Shown in pieces: positions 11,235 to 20,918 of a stretch of 64,000 bases of DNA (positions within the stretch are counted from its first letter, which is position 1; each line of letters starts with the position of its first letter). A program made the translations under genes and the position numbers. The notes under the pieces were generated by a model that did no database searches, had not been told where the DNA came from, and worked only from the letters and a program-made list of their open reading frames with translations. This stretch comes from Caldisericia bacterium (GTDB lineage: Bacteria > Caldisericota > Caldisericia > JAAYUI01): NCBI GenBank assembly GCA_017992475.1, contig JAGOOO010000001.1, positions 62,001-126,000 on the forward strand. Direction: 5' to 3'.

Positions 11235-11776
11235 ACCTCGTCCTCCTTTTTCTTTGCCATCTCTATTCCGCCAACAACAGCCGCAAGCAGAAGGAAAGAG
11301 GCCATTTCAACAGGCACCATGTAAGGTGTGGAAGCATTGTCTGAATAAAGTGCGTCACCAACTGCCATCAATGATGTTTTTGGTGGGAGGGCCATTTGTC
11401 CCTGGAAGTTAGTTGTTAACTGGCTTTCCGAGGTGTTCATGATGAAGAAGGAGATTGCACCAAAGAGCGCAAGGGCGACAAAAACACCAAGGACGGCTTG
11501 GCGGTTCAGGTGGCTCATCTGCTTTCCAGAGACATCATGCGTGAACATGATCGAGAACAGGATGAGTATGGCTATAGCGCCAACGTAGATGGCTATCTGT
11601 GCTGCAGCGATAAAATCGGCATGCAACCCTACATAGATTGCCGCAATTGACAGGAGGCAACCAATCAGACATATGGCCGCATGGACAATATTTTTTACAG
11701 TTACAGTTAGGGCCGCAAAGACAAGTGCGGGGAAGGCGAGTGCCATGTAAAGAGCCTGTGACATTGTTACATTCAC
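11231..11776 (-). CDS. nuoJ: NADH-quinone oxidoreductase subunit J
   Basis: Five-helix membrane subunit of complex I, 181 residues. The third helix segment AAAQIAIYVGAIAILILF, with its conserved tyrosine and glycine (the pi-bulge region), is clear. The gene overlaps nuoI and nuoK by 4 nt each. The C-terminus ends in a short basic/acidic tail KKKEDEV. Nothing unusual was seen. Confidence 0.96.
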   Translation of the reverse strand: MNVTMSQALYMALAFPALVFAALTVTVKNIVHAAICLIGCLLSIAAIYVGLHADFIAAAQIAIYVGAIAILILFSIMFTHDVSGKQMSHLNRQAVLGVFVALALFGAISFFIMNTSESQLTTNFQGQMALPPKTSLMAVGDALYSDNASTPYMVPVEMASFLLLAAVVGGIEMAKKKEDEV

Positions 11777-12189
11777 TGTGCACCCCCAAACGGAAGAAGG
11801 AGCTCTTCTTTCTCGTGTATCATCCCTTCCCTTGTGTATGAGGAAAGCTCATATTTGTGACCAACCTGCAGTGCACCAAACGGGCAAACCTCGACGCATA
11901 TCCCACAGAATATACACTGCTGGACATTTACACTGTACTTAACCGGGAAAGGCGTGTTGTCTTCCCTTTTGCCTTTTTCAATGGTGATCGCGTGTGTTGG
12001 GCAATTGTTTGCGCAAATTCCGCAGGCGGTGCATTTTTCCCTGCCGTTTTCATCGCGGACCATTCTCATCAGGGCAAAAAACCTTGGCACCATCGCCTGC
12101 TTTTGCTTTGGGTAGCGGAGCGTTATTTTGACCCTGAATATATTTTTAAAAGTGACCCAGAGAGAGCTTGCTATTCCTGTTCCGTACAT
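11773..12189 (-). CDS. nuoI: NADH-quinone oxidoreductase subunit I (2x 4Fe-4S)
   Basis: Peripheral-arm ferredoxin-like subunit that carries two tetranuclear clusters (N6a and N6b) toward the quinone site. It has 138 residues, with two CxxCxxCxxxCP motifs: CTACGICANNCP near residue 55 and CIFCGICVEVCP near residue 95. ATG 12189 is preferred over the in-frame GTG two codons upstream, because GAGGTG lies at a workable distance only from the ATG. The gene follows nuoH by 7 bp. Confidence 0.96.
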   Translation of the reverse strand: MYGTGIASSLWVTFKNIFRVKITLRYPKQKQAMVPRFFALMRMVRDENGREKCTACGICANNCPTHAITIEKGKREDNTPFPVKYSVNVQQCIFCGICVEVCPFGALQVGHKYELSSYTREGMIHEKEELLLPFGGAQ

Positions 12190-12196
12190 GATCACC

Positions 12197-13216
12197 TCAT
12201 TTCACAAAAACCTTGAGCCAGTTTTCATTTAAAACAACATATGCGGTCAAGATTATATTGACGAGAGAGAGCGGTAGCATGACTTTCCATGCCATGTTCA
12301 TGAGCTGGTCAGCCCTGACCCTTGGCAGCGACCTGGAGAACCAGAGGATGAAACCAACCATAGCAAAGGACTTCAGGAGGAACCAGAACAGTGAAGACAG
12401 ACCCCATGGAAGGAACTCTGGGCCTGAACCCCCACCAAGATAGAGCGCAGTAATGATTGCTGAAGTCACAAAGAGATATGTGTATTCTGCAAAGAAAAAG
12501 AACGCAAACCTGATGCCGGAGAATTCAACGTTATATCCGGCCACAAGCTCCGATTCACCTTCTGCAAGGTCAAATGGTATCCTGAATATCTCAGCAAGTG
12601 AAGAAACGAAAAATACCAGGAAACCAATGAATTGTGGGGCGATAAACCAAACTCTTTGTATCGAAGAGATGTGATATACATTCATACTGCCGGCGAGCAT
12701 TACCACTGCGATAATCGCCAGTGTTTTTGGGATTTCATAGCTGATTTCCTGGGCAGCAGTCCTGACAGCACCGAGGAGCGAGAACTTGTTTCCGGATGAC
12801 CACCCGCCAAGGATTATGCCGATGACAGACAGCGCCATGACGGCCGAGATCATCAGAACACCGATTTCAGTGTCCGCGGCAACAAGCTTTATTCCGCCAA
12901 CAAGTCCAAACGGAATGAAGGCAAAGGTGATAAAAGATGGGGTGAATGCTATGAGGGCAGAGTATGAATAGAAAAATTTGTCAGCTGCCTTTGGGATAAC
13001 ATCACCTTTTGTCAGAAGCTTTATCATGTCGGCGAAAGGCTGGAAGAGACCCCATGGCCCAACTTCCATCGGGCCAAGTCGCTGGTGCATCCAGCCAAGC
13101 AGTTTTCTTTCGGCAAGGGTCAGAAGTAGTGCATTTACCATTACGAACCCGAAAATGCCTAGCGATATTGCTACCTGGATGAGTGCTACAATCAGATATG
13201 GGACGAAGTTTTCCAT
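12197..13216 (-). CDS. nuoH: NADH-quinone oxidoreductase subunit H
   Basis: Membrane subunit forming the quinone chamber with NuoB and NuoD, 339 residues, about eight helices. Conserved loop sequences are present (LAERKLLGWMHQRLGPMEVGP and FRIPFDLAEGESELVAGYN). The start ATG 13216 follows AGGTGA, which contains the nuoD stop codon. An upstream in-frame start would lie deep inside nuoD and is rejected. The gene order D-H-I is contiguous because nuoEFG are absent. Confidence 0.97.
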   Translation of the reverse strand: MENFVPYLIVALIQVAISLGIFGFVMVNALLLTLAERKLLGWMHQRLGPMEVGPWGLFQPFADMIKLLTKGDVIPKAADKFFYSYSALIAFTPSFITFAFIPFGLVGGIKLVAADTEIGVLMISAVMALSVIGIILGGWSSGNKFSLLGAVRTAAQEISYEIPKTLAIIAVVMLAGSMNVYHISSIQRVWFIAPQFIGFLVFFVSSLAEIFRIPFDLAEGESELVAGYNVEFSGIRFAFFFFAEYTYLFVTSAIITALYLGGGSGPEFLPWGLSSLFWFLLKSFAMVGFILWFSRSLPRVRADQLMNMAWKVMLPLSLVNIILTAYVVLNENWLKVFVK

Positions 13217-13220
13217 TTTG

Positions 13221-14327
13221 TCACCTGTCCGAATCGCCCATTGTTGGCGCCAGCGATGCAAATGCGGCGACGACATCAGGCATGGAGATATTTTGGGCAA
13301 TATGTGGGAACGACATCAGATTGCTGAAGCTTGGTGAACGGAGTTTTACTCTATATGGCTTTGAAGAGCCATCAGAAACAAGGTAAACGCCAAATTCACC
13401 GATTGGAGCTTCAACCCTGCAGTATATTTCACCGGCCGGGGGCTTGATCACCTTTGGCACTTTGGCCATTACAGGCCCTTCCGGAAGGTTTGGCATTATC
13501 TGCTCGATGATCCTAACGGACTGCTCTATCTCCTTGAATCTCACCAGGAAGCGTCCGTATGAATCGCATGTATTTTCACTTATTACATCAAAATCCAGCG
13601 TGGGGTATATCTCGTATGGCTCGTCTTTCCTGAGGTCCCTTGCAATGCCACAACCCCTGAGGGTAGGCCCCGTGCAGGAGAGCTTGAGGGCAGTTTCGGG
13701 TTTCAGGATTCCTATGTTTTTTGTCCTTGCCTGGAATATCTCGTTTTTATGGAGCATTGAAGCGTATTCTGGGAGTCTGTCTTTGAAGTAGTGAATGAAC
13801 CTGTCGAGTTTTGAGAGGTATCCTTCTGGAAGGTCGAACTTGACGCCGCCGAACCTGAAGTAGTTGAAGGTCATCCTTGATCCGGAAACCTCTGCCATCA
13901 GCTCCAGGATGTACTCCCTTTCCCTGAGGCAGTAGACCATCGGGGTCATCGATGCCAGGTCGAGTCCCTGCGCGCCAACGTTTACAAGGTGCGCCGCAAT
14001 GCGGTTAAGTTCCATCATCAGGACTCTTATGTATTGTGCCCTGATTGGCACCTCGATCCCCATGAGTTTTTCAACGGCCTTTACATAGGGATACTCATTG
14101 AGGAAACCAGAGATGTAATCAAGCCTGTCTAGATAAGGAATAAATTGTTGGTAAGTCAGTCTTTCGGCAATCTTTTCTATTCCCCTGTGGAGATAGCCAA
14201 GCACTGGTTTGCACCCGACCACAATTTCACCGTCAAGGGTGAGGACTGCTCTAAAAACACCGTGAGTGGCAGGGTGCTGGGGGCCAAAGTTCACTTCAAG
14301 CAGGTCAGTTCTGATTTTTTCTTCCAT
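13221..14327 (-). CDS. nuoD: NADH-quinone oxidoreductase subunit D
   Basis: Peripheral 49-kDa-type subunit, 368 residues, homologous to the large subunit of NiFe hydrogenases. The N-terminal quinone-site loop FGPQHPATHGVFR is present with its histidines, and so is the GYLHRGIEKIAE helix. In the C-terminal part, GEIYCRVEAPIGEFGVYLVS matches the family. It is a separate gene from nuoC (no C-D fusion). The start ATG 14327 follows GAGGAGG. Confidence 0.97.
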   Translation of the reverse strand: MEEKIRTDLLEVNFGPQHPATHGVFRAVLTLDGEIVVGCKPVLGYLHRGIEKIAERLTYQQFIPYLDRLDYISGFLNEYPYVKAVEKLMGIEVPIRAQYIRVLMMELNRIAAHLVNVGAQGLDLASMTPMVYCLREREYILELMAEVSGSRMTFNYFRFGGVKFDLPEGYLSKLDRFIHYFKDRLPEYASMLHKNEIFQARTKNIGILKPETALKLSCTGPTLRGCGIARDLRKDEPYEIYPTLDFDVISENTCDSYGRFLVRFKEIEQSVRIIEQIMPNLPEGPVMAKVPKVIKPPAGEIYCRVEAPIGEFGVYLVSDGSSKPYRVKLRSPSFSNLMSFPHIAQNISMPDVVAAFASLAPTMGDSDR

Positions 14328-14336
14328 TTTCCCTCC

Positions 14337-14768
14337 TCAGTCAGTATCTGTGAAATCTTTGCGGAGAGGATGCCCTGTGAAATTCTCCGGTGTTATTATT
14401 CTTTGGAGGTTTGGATGGCCCTCAAACACTATTCCAAACATGTCATAGACTTCGCGTTCCAGCCAATCTGCCGCTTCCCAGTCAGGCGTCAGGCTCTTGA
14501 TTTTTGGGTCCTGTGCAAGCAGTGGAGCGAAAATAAAGACCCTTTCCTTGGTTTCCCAGTTGTCCAGCATGTAGACCATTTCAAAACCATTGTCTTTGCA
14601 TTTTGCGGTCAACATCGAGAGGATACTGAAACCAGATTCGCGGAGCTTCAGGCATGTCTCGGCCGCCTTTGAGCTGTCTACATTGATCATCAGGGCTGTT
14701 TCTGGGGCAGGCATTGGAGAGAGGTCAATACCAAATTTTTGCTTTGCAATGTCTTTGGAGGTGCTCAT
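14337..14768 (-). CDS. nuoC: NADH-quinone oxidoreductase subunit C
   Basis: 30-kDa-type peripheral subunit, 143 residues, at the short end of the family. The diagnostic C-terminal stretch is clear: W(L)[18 protein letters not shown] followed by GHPLRKDF. The start overlaps the nuoB stop by 4 nt. Its partner nuoD follows after 9 bp. The N-terminal half is weakly conserved, as usual for NuoC. Confidence 0.95.
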   Translation of the reverse strand: MSTSKDIAKQKFGIDLSPMPAPETALMINVDSSKAAETCLKLRESGFSILSMLTAKCKDNGFEMVYMLDNWETKERVFIFAPLLAQDPKIKSLTPDWEAADWLEREVYDMFGIVFEGHPNLQRIITPENFTGHPLRKDFTDTD

Positions 14769-15268
14769 GGTTGCCTCCCAAGATTGGCTCTTTCTTTCAT
14801 GATTTTTTTCTCAAGCTCAAGAATGGCAAACTGGAGGGCCTCTGGCCTTGGTGGACACCCTGGGACATACACATCGACAGGAATTATCTTGTCGACGCCT
14901 TTAACTACGGAATAACTGTCAATGAAAGGCCCGCCAGAACAGGCGCAGGCACCCATTGCAATGACCCACTTCGGGTTGGGGATCTGCTCATAAAGGAGTC
15001 TTGTAGGTTCTGCCATCTTTTTTGTTACAGTTCCTGCAACGATCATGACATCGCACTGTCTTGGAGTTGGTCTGAAGAAGCAGCCATGCCTGTCGAAGTC
15101 GTATCTTGGCATCCATGCCTGCATCATTTCGAATGCGCAGCAGGCTGTTGCGTAAGTGAGTGGCCAAAGGGAATTCTTTCTGGCCCAGCCCACCAGCCAG
15201 TCCAGTGGTGCAAGAAGAACAGTTGATTTTTCAAGTTCTGTTGGTGCAGGTGTTTGTGTCAATCCCAT
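14765..15268 (-). CDS. nuoB: NADH-quinone oxidoreductase subunit B (cluster N2)
   Basis: Carries cluster N2, the last iron-sulfur centre before quinone. The 167-residue protein has the ligand pattern of the family: tandem cysteines in TACCAFEMM, then GACACSGG and VPGCPPRPE. The ATG at 15268 lies inside the end of nuoA (about 10 nt overlap), with AGGGGG upstream. A TTG further upstream at 15289 is in frame but lacks a better ribosome site. Confidence 0.96.
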   Translation of the reverse strand: MGLTQTPAPTELEKSTVLLAPLDWLVGWARKNSLWPLTYATACCAFEMMQAWMPRYDFDRHGCFFRPTPRQCDVMIVAGTVTKKMAEPTRLLYEQIPNPKWVIAMGACACSGGPFIDSYSVVKGVDKIIPVDVYVPGCPPRPEALQFAILELEKKIMKERANLGRQP

Positions 15269-15627
15269 TTCAACAGCCCCCTTCCCCAAGCATAGAAATA
15301 TCCAACGAGGAGTATCGCTATGAAGAGTGTTACTTCAAAAATGGCGTAAGTTCCGAGTTCTTTTACTTTTACGGCCCATGGGTAGAGAAAAACAGCTTCC
15401 ACATCAAATGCGACGAATATCAATGCAAAAACGATATACCTGATGTTGAATTTTATTTTTGAATCTGTCTTTGGCGGTATTCCGCACTCGTAGGACGTTG
15501 TTGCGAGGTCACTATCGATTCTCTTTGGTCTTAATGCAAAGGCGAGGAAGAATGCTATAAGACCCATGGCCAGACCAACCAGGGCGAAGATGCCCACAAA
15601 CAGGTAACCGAAAGAATAATCGTTCAA
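15259..15627 (-). CDS. nuoA: NADH-quinone oxidoreductase subunit A
   Basis: Three-helix membrane subunit of complex I, 122 residues. The loop YECGIPP with its quinone-site-adjacent cysteine and the helix-2 segment [15 protein letters not shown] are conserved. It is the first gene of the nuo operon. The start is TTG at 15627, with GGAGG about 6 nt upstream. A good promoter lies about 35 bp upstream of the start. The operon carries A-B-C-D-H-I-J-K-L-M-N only, with no NADH-dehydrogenase module genes. Confidence 0.96.
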   Translation of the reverse strand: MNDYSFGYLFVGIFALVGLAMGLIAFFLAFALRPKRIDSDLATTSYECGIPPKTDSKIKFNIRYIVFALIFVAFDVEAVFLYPWAVKVKELGTYAIFEVTLFIAILLVGYFYAWGRGLLKWD

Positions 15628-15659
15628 AGCTTACCTCCAAAAGTTGCACACTTTTGCAA

Positions 15660-15687
15660 ATTATATAAGCGTAAACACGATAAGCAA
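15660..15687 (-). promoter_or_regulatory. Probable sigma70-type promoter of the nuo-atp operon
   Basis: On the minus strand, TTGCTT (15687-15682) and a perfect TATAAT (15665-15660) are separated by 16 bp. Transcription would start near 15653, leaving a leader of about 25 nt that includes the GGAGG site of nuoA. Confidence 0.65.
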
Positions 15688-15699
15688 TGTCTTTACAGT

Positions 15700-15895
15700 G
15701 AGCATAGACAACACACTTTATAAAAAAGTTACACCGTAAGAACAAAGAAGAATAAATTAAGGATGGGCAAAAACTTATGTTTTATAAAACCAGAAAATAA
15801 CCTCGATTTAAAAAGTTAATAAATTCACAAATTGTGTTAAGAATGAATTTTTTGTGAAATTGCCTTGGATGTTGGTTTATTGGGCTAAAACTACC
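15700..15895. other. AT-rich spacer between the ABC-F gene and the nuo promoter
   Basis: AT-rich, with no coding frame supported. An imperfect hairpin (TTCACAAA at 15824-15831 against TTTGTGAA at 15851-15858) followed on the minus strand by a T-rich tract might end the long upstream operon, but the stem is weak. No strong intrinsic terminator is visible. Confidence 0.4.
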
Positions 15896-17797
15896 CTACT
15901 GGGCAGAAATTGCGGACAACTCTTCAGAAAGTTCGGCCCATTCATTCTCGGTTTCTGCAAGCTGTGTTTTTGTCTTGTCATACTCATCAAGATCGAGTTT
16001 TGTCTGCTCTCCCCGAGAATAGAAATCTGGGTTTGACATTGACTGTTCAATGTCATTTTTCCTTGATTCCAGCATGCTTATCTTGTCTTCAAGGTTTTTA
16101 AGTTTGTCCTGCATTGATTTTATCTGGTTCTTTGATGGGCCCTGGTCTTTTTTCTTTTGTTTCTGCTGGATTTTTTGGTCGCTCTTGTCTGTCTGTTTTT
16201 CAGGTTTTCTCTGCAGGTACTCCTCGAGGTTACCCCTTGTATCAACAATTGTGTTTCCGTCAAATGCCCATATTGTGGCGCCGATGTTGTTTATAAAATA
16301 TCTATCATGGGAGACCAAAAGCACGCTCCCGGAATAATTTTTTATGGTATCTTCCAGAGAAGCCCTGGCATTTATGTCGAGATGATTTGTGGGCTCGTCA
16401 AAGATGATGAAATTGGCGTCAATGAGGGCTAACTTGGCCAGAATAAGCCTGCTTATCTCTCCGCCGGAGAGTGATTTGCACGGTTTTGAGACCTCGTCGC
16501 CGACAAAGAGGAATGTTGCCAGATGGTCTCTGGCTTCCTGGGGCTTGAGGTCGGAATTATTCATTATCTCTTCGATAACAGTTGCTTCGGGATTGAAACT
16601 GCCGAGTTCCTGTTCGAGATAGGCCATAGAAACATTGTAGCCAAGCCACACCTCTCCACCTGAAGGCTCCTCTTCGCCAATTACTGTCTTCAGGAAAGTG
16701 GTTTTCCCGCAACCATTAGGGCCCATCAGGGCTATCTTCTGCCCTCTTTTCATTTCAAGATTGAGCTCACCAAAGAGCTCTCTGTCTCCAAAAGATTTCG
16801 ACAAGCCTTTTGTCCTGAAGACGATCTCGCCAGTTCTTCCAGATGATTCAAGGTTGAGTTGGACTTTTTTCTCCCGGGGTAAAGCCTCGACCTGGACGAC
16901 CCTCTCAAGGCGCCTTTCCATGCTCCTTGCTCTCTTGGCGGCCACTTCCGTTCCATACCCCTTGAACCTTTTTATAAAGCGGGTTGCTCTCTCGATGAAT
17001 TCCTGTTGCTCCTGCAATTTTTCGAGAGAGTGTTCCCTCTCAAGGTCATACTGGGCCCTTGCCTGTGTGAAATTGCCGGTAAAATCAAAGGATTTTCCGT
17101 CAATGAGTATCACGGTATGGTTGCAAACCTTGTCCAGAAGGTACCTGTCATGGGAGACAATGAGCACTGAGCCCTTGAATTCCTGAAGGAAGCCTTCGAG
17201 CCAGATGGTTGCCTCAAGATCGAGGTGGTTTGTAGGCTCGTCGAGCACCAGCGTGTCAGGCTCTGTGGCCAGTATTGTCGCCAGTTGCAGGCGTGACCTT
17301 TCACCGCCAGAGAGGGAAACAACGGGCCTTTTCCAGTCTTCCTTTGAGAAGCCAAGGCCGGACAGGATTCGTTCTATCCTGTGGTCTATGTCGTATCCGC
17401 CAAGCGCTTCATACTGGTGCTGGAGTTTTTCAAACTTGGCAAGAAGCTGTGAGTTGTGGGGATCTTTTGCAACCTCTGAAGAGATCTCTTCAAGCTGCCT
17501 ACCGGTTTCATATATGTTTTTGAAAGCTGACCTGACCTGGTCAAACAAAATGACGTCCGAGACATCAAGTGACCTGTCCTGTGCAAAATAGCCAATGACC
17601 TTGTCGGGTTCTTTGAAGACCTTTCCGCCGTCCGGCTCCATCTGGTCCATGATTATCTTTATCAGTGTGGATTTGCCGGTGCCATTTGCGCCAACAAGCG
17701 CCAGCCTGTCGTTGCCGCCAAGCGTGAATGATATGCCATCAAGAACGGCCCTCACACCAAAATATTTTGTTATGTTCTGAACCTGGATCTGCCCCAT
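15896..17797 (-). CDS. ABC-F family ATPase (Uup/YdiF-like)
   Basis: Soluble twin ATP-binding protein, 633 residues. Members of ABC-F act on the ribosome (stalled complexes or antibiotic protection) rather than in transport. It has two nucleotide-binding domains, each with Walker A (GANGTGKST near residue 36, GPNGCGKTT near 345) and an LSGGE signature. Between them is the ABC-F linker, rich in Arg/Lys helices (RFIKRFKGYGTEVAAKRARS). The C-terminus (about 535-633) is a Lys/Glu-rich coiled coil as in Uup and YdiF. No membrane domain is present. Last gene of the long minus-strand operon; its start overlaps the recG stop. Confidence 0.93.
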   Translation of the reverse strand: MGQIQVQNITKYFGVRAVLDGISFTLGGNDRLALVGANGTGKSTLIKIIMDQMEPDGGKVFKEPDKVIGYFAQDRSLDVSDVILFDQVRSAFKNIYETGRQLEEISSEVAKDPHNSQLLAKFEKLQHQYEALGGYDIDHRIERILSGLGFSKEDWKRPVVSLSGGERSRLQLATILATEPDTLVLDEPTNHLDLEATIWLEGFLQEFKGSVLIVSHDRYLLDKVCNHTVILIDGKSFDFTGNFTQARAQYDLEREHSLEKLQEQQEFIERATRFIKRFKGYGTEVAAKRARSMERRLERVVQVEALPREKKVQLNLESSGRTGEIVFRTKGLSKSFGDRELFGELNLEMKRGQKIALMGPNGCGKTTFLKTVIGEEEPSGGEVWLGYNVSMAYLEQELGSFNPEATVIEEIMNNSDLKPQEARDHLATFLFVGDEVSKPCKSLSGGEISRLILAKLALIDANFIIFDEPTNHLDINARASLEDTIKNYSGSVLLVSHDRYFINNIGATIWAFDGNTIVDTRGNLEEYLQRKPEKQTDKSDQKIQQKQKKKDQGPSKNQIKSMQDKLKNLEDKISMLESRKNDIEQSMSNPDFYSRGEQTKLDLDEYDKTKTQLAETENEWAELSEELSAISAQ

Positions 17798-20112
17798 CAG
17801 CTCACCCAGGCAAGTCCTACTCTTTGTGCCATTTTTCCTTCAATACCTGTCCTAAGTTCTCTATTTTCTTTGAACCTCAACTCCGGGTCATGTTTAATGA
17901 TATCCTCTGCGATTTCCCTTGCCAAGGAAAGAAGCGGGAAATTTGAAGGAGTGATGAGTCTTGATGAAGCAAGCATCGGCAGTCCAGACTGCATTGTTCC
18001 GCCAATGTCTCCGGGTCCGCGCAATTTGAGGTCTTCCTCAGCAACCTCAAGGCCATTTGCTGTTCTTTCCAGAACTTGCAGTGAAACTGTCGGTCTTGAC
18101 GGTATCAGGAAGCAATAGCTTTTGTGCTCGCCCCTTCCAACCCTGCCCCTCAACTGGTGGAGCTGGGCCAGCCCGAACCTTTCAGCGTTTTCAATTATCA
18201 TGACCGTTGCATTCGGGACGTCTATTCCAACCTCAATGACGGTTGTCGAGACAAGAACCTTTAACTCCCTGTCCCTGAACTTGCACATTGTTTCATCCTT
18301 CTCTTTTGCCGGCATCCTGCCATGGAGCAGCCCGCACGGAATGCCTTTGAAATGTGACTCGGTAAGCTCAACGAACTGCTTTGTGGCGGCTTTTGCGGAG
18401 AGTTTTTCTGACTCTTCGACAAGAGGGCAGACAACGTAGACCTGCCTGCCTTTTTCTATTTCGGCGAGGGCCGTTTTGTAGGCGAGACTGCCTGCACCTG
18501 TGAGCACTTTTGTTTCTATAGTTGCCCTGCCCTTTGGCATTTCATCAACCACAGAGACGTCCAGATCACCGTAGATCGTCATGGCAAGCGTCCTCGGGAT
18601 CGGGGTGGCACTCATGACGAGCACATGCGGGCAGAAGCCCTTTTTTGCTAGCCTGGCCCTCTGCAGGACGCCAAACCTGTGCTGTTCGTCAACAACCACA
18701 AGCCCGAGGTTTTCAAACTTCACCCAGTCCTCAAGGAGCGCATGTGTCCCAAAGAGGACGCATGGCTCTCCAGAGGAAAGCAGCTCAAATATCTTTTCCC
18801 TTGCCATTTTTTTTGATGAACCGGAGAGGTACGCAGTGTTGAACGGAAGTAATTTTCTGGCGACATTGTAGGTCTGGCTTGCAAGGATTTCTGTCGGCGC
18901 AATCCATGCAACCTGGTAGCCCAGCTTTGCGGCAGAGCTGCATGCACTCAAACCAACAACCGTCTTCCCAGAGCCAACATCTCCATGCAGGAGCCTGTTC
19001 ATCGGCCTTCCCGACTCCAGGTCTTTTGCTATTTCCAGACAACATCTCTTCTGGGCTATGGTCGGCTCGAACGGAAGTTTTGAAAGGAAATCCTTTGAAG
19101 ATTTTTGTGCACCCTTGATGATTGGAGCATCCTGCTGCCTGTACTCTGCCCTGCGGAGCAGGAGAGCCGTTTCCATGAGCAAAAATTCGTCCAACACGAG
19201 CCTTTTTTCGCAGAGTTTGAGTTGCTCAAAGTTGTCAGGGAAATGCACTTTCTCGTAGGATTCACGGAGGGATGGCAAAGACATGCTCTTCTTTACGGCA
19301 TTAGGAAGGTAGCCATCACCAATCTCCGGCATGTTGTCGACGATTTTTTTGATTACGCTTCTTATGACCCACTGTGGGAGCCCAGTAGTCAGTGGATAGA
19401 CCGGCACAATCCCCATGTCCTGTATGTCAGTGTCCAGATCGGGGTTTGTCATGTGTGGGCCGCCATAATCGCCCACTTTCCCATAGAGTGCCACTGTTTT
19501 CCCGATGGCAAGCTTTTTCAGGACGTATGGGTTGTTGAACCATGTGGCCATTATTTTGCCGGTCGAGTCGCCAAAAAGCGCCTGCACAAAATTCCTTCCG
19601 GCACGCGGTTCCCTGACATCAAGCACTTTTGCAAAGACAGTCGCTTCCGTTCCGGTGGAGAGCTGTGCAATAGGCAAGACCTTTGTTCTGTCTATAAATC
19701 TGATGGGAAAATGGTTTAGGGCGTCCAGGACAGTCACAAGTCCAAGTTTTTTTAAGAGTTTTGCCCTCTCGGGGCCGATTCCTGGAATGGAAGCGAGAGA
19801 CATTTCTGTACCCAGATGTATTTTTTGTTGCCTGGGTACCGGTTTCTGCCTGACATAATGGCCCCTGGCAAACTTTAACAGGTCATTTACGGCCTTTTCC
19901 CTTGATGTGATATCCAGGGAGGTATAACTGGAAAAAACCTCAATAGCCCTTTTTATGCTGGCATTTTGACTGGGTTCGTCTTTTGCCCACTGGTCGAGCT
20001 TTGCCAGAACAAATTTTGAAAACCCGCCAAACACCGCCCTGTCATCGCAACCCCTCTCAAGCTCGGCCATTGCAGGGCCAAGGATGAGCGTTCTGACAGG
20101 AGAAAGACTCAT
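17797..20112 (-). CDS. recG: ATP-dependent DNA helicase RecG
   Basis: Branch-migration helicase that remodels stalled forks and Holliday junctions. It has 771 residues, with an N-terminal extension of about 100 residues before the wedge/OB domain (the extension is known in several phyla). Helicase motifs are intact: motif I GDVGSGKTVVG, the DEQH box VVVDEQHRFG, SATPIPRTLAM, and the C-terminal QLRGRVGRG. The TRG-like region follows. The start ATG overlaps the uppP stop by 4 nt. Confidence 0.96.
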   Translation of the reverse strand: MSLSPVRTLILGPAMAELERGCDDRAVFGGFSKFVLAKLDQWAKDEPSQNASIKRAIEVFSSYTSLDITSREKAVNDLLKFARGHYVRQKPVPRQQKIHLGTEMSLASIPGIGPERAKLLKKLGLVTVLDALNHFPIRFIDRTKVLPIAQLSTGTEATVFAKVLDVREPRAGRNFVQALFGDSTGKIMATWFNNPYVLKKLAIGKTVALYGKVGDYGGPHMTNPDLDTDIQDMGIVPVYPLTTGLPQWVIRSVIKKIVDNMPEIGDGYLPNAVKKSMSLPSLRESYEKVHFPDNFEQLKLCEKRLVLDEFLLMETALLLRRAEYRQQDAPIIKGAQKSSKDFLSKLPFEPTIAQKRCCLEIAKDLESGRPMNRLLHGDVGSGKTVVGLSACSSAAKLGYQVAWIAPTEILASQTYNVARKLLPFNTAYLSGSSKKMAREKIFELLSSGEPCVLFGTHALLEDWVKFENLGLVVVDEQHRFGVLQRARLAKKGFCPHVLVMSATPIPRTLAMTIYGDLDVSVVDEMPKGRATIETKVLTGAGSLAYKTALAEIEKGRQVYVVCPLVEESEKLSAKAATKQFVELTESHFKGIPCGLLHGRMPAKEKDETMCKFRDRELKVLVSTTVIEVGIDVPNATVMIIENAERFGLAQLHQLRGRVGRGEHKSYCFLIPSRPTVSLQVLERTANGLEVAEEDLKLRGPGDIGGTMQSGLPMLASSRLITPSNFPLLSLAREIAEDIIKHDPELRFKENRELRTGIEGKMAQRVGLAWVS

Positions 20113-20918
20113 AAGATAATCTGGGCTACAACAAAGAGGGCAACGCAGTAGGCCGCAAAGATGTAGAAATTGAATTTCTGGATGACCTTGAAGAACAGGA
20201 AAAATGATAAGTAGCCAACAACGGCGGCCACCACAAAGCCAACTATGGAAGGCATCCAGTCAATCTGCATCCCTGAACTGGCCACCATTTTATAAACATC
20301 ATAGAGTGTTTTTGCTGTTGCAGCGCCGACTGCAGGAATTGCAACAAGAAAAGCCAGTTTGGAAGATGATTTTTTGCCAAACCCCAACAGCCTGGCTGCG
20401 GTTATTGTGGCGCCTGACCTTGATATGCCAGGAAACATGGCAATCGCCTGGGCACAGCCAACAGTTAGTGCATCGATCCATGTTGTTTCTTCAAGTTTGC
20501 GTTTGCCACTCATGAGAGAAGCAACTATGAGGAAAGCTGCAGTAACAAGCAAAAGGTAAGAGGTAGTTTTTGGGTCCTGGAAAACAGATTCAATCCTGCT
20601 TTCAAAGAGCAGGCCGAAGATGATTGCCGGTACAACTGAAAGTATGAGGTTGTATGAAAAAATCGAATCTGGCGGGAGACCCCTGCCAATCTTTGGCAAA
20701 CCAGCAAAAAAGGCCTTTACATATTTGACTACTTCCGGCCAGAAAAAGACGATTATTCCAAGGAGCGTTCCAGCATGAAGGAACACATCGAACCACATCG
20801 GTGGTTTGCCCCACCCCAAAAAAGCGGGAACAAGGACAAGATGGGCAGAAGACGAGACCGGAATAAACTCTGTGAGACCCTGGACAAAGCCGAGGACCAA
20901 TGCTTCAATGATTCCCAC
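20109..20918 (-). CDS. uppP: Undecaprenyl-diphosphatase
   Basis: Integral membrane enzyme that recycles the cell-wall lipid carrier by hydrolysing undecaprenyl pyrophosphate. The 269 residues fit the family, and both signature motifs are present: the Glu-rich TEFIPVSSSAHL near residue 17 and PGISRSGATI near residue 165. About eight membrane helices. Alanine racemase lies three genes upstream in the same operon, so this segment partly serves peptidoglycan synthesis. Confidence 0.96.
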   Translation of the reverse strand: MGIIEALVLGFVQGLTEFIPVSSSAHLVLVPAFLGWGKPPMWFDVFLHAGTLLGIIVFFWPEVVKYVKAFFAGLPKIGRGLPPDSIFSYNLILSVVPAIIFGLLFESRIESVFQDPKTTSYLLLVTAAFLIVASLMSGKRKLEETTWIDALTVGCAQAIAMFPGISRSGATITAARLLGFGKKSSSKLAFLVAIPAVGAATAKTLYDVYKMVASSGMQIDWMPSIVGFVVAAVVGYLSFFLFFKVIQKFNFYIFAAYCVALFVVAQIIL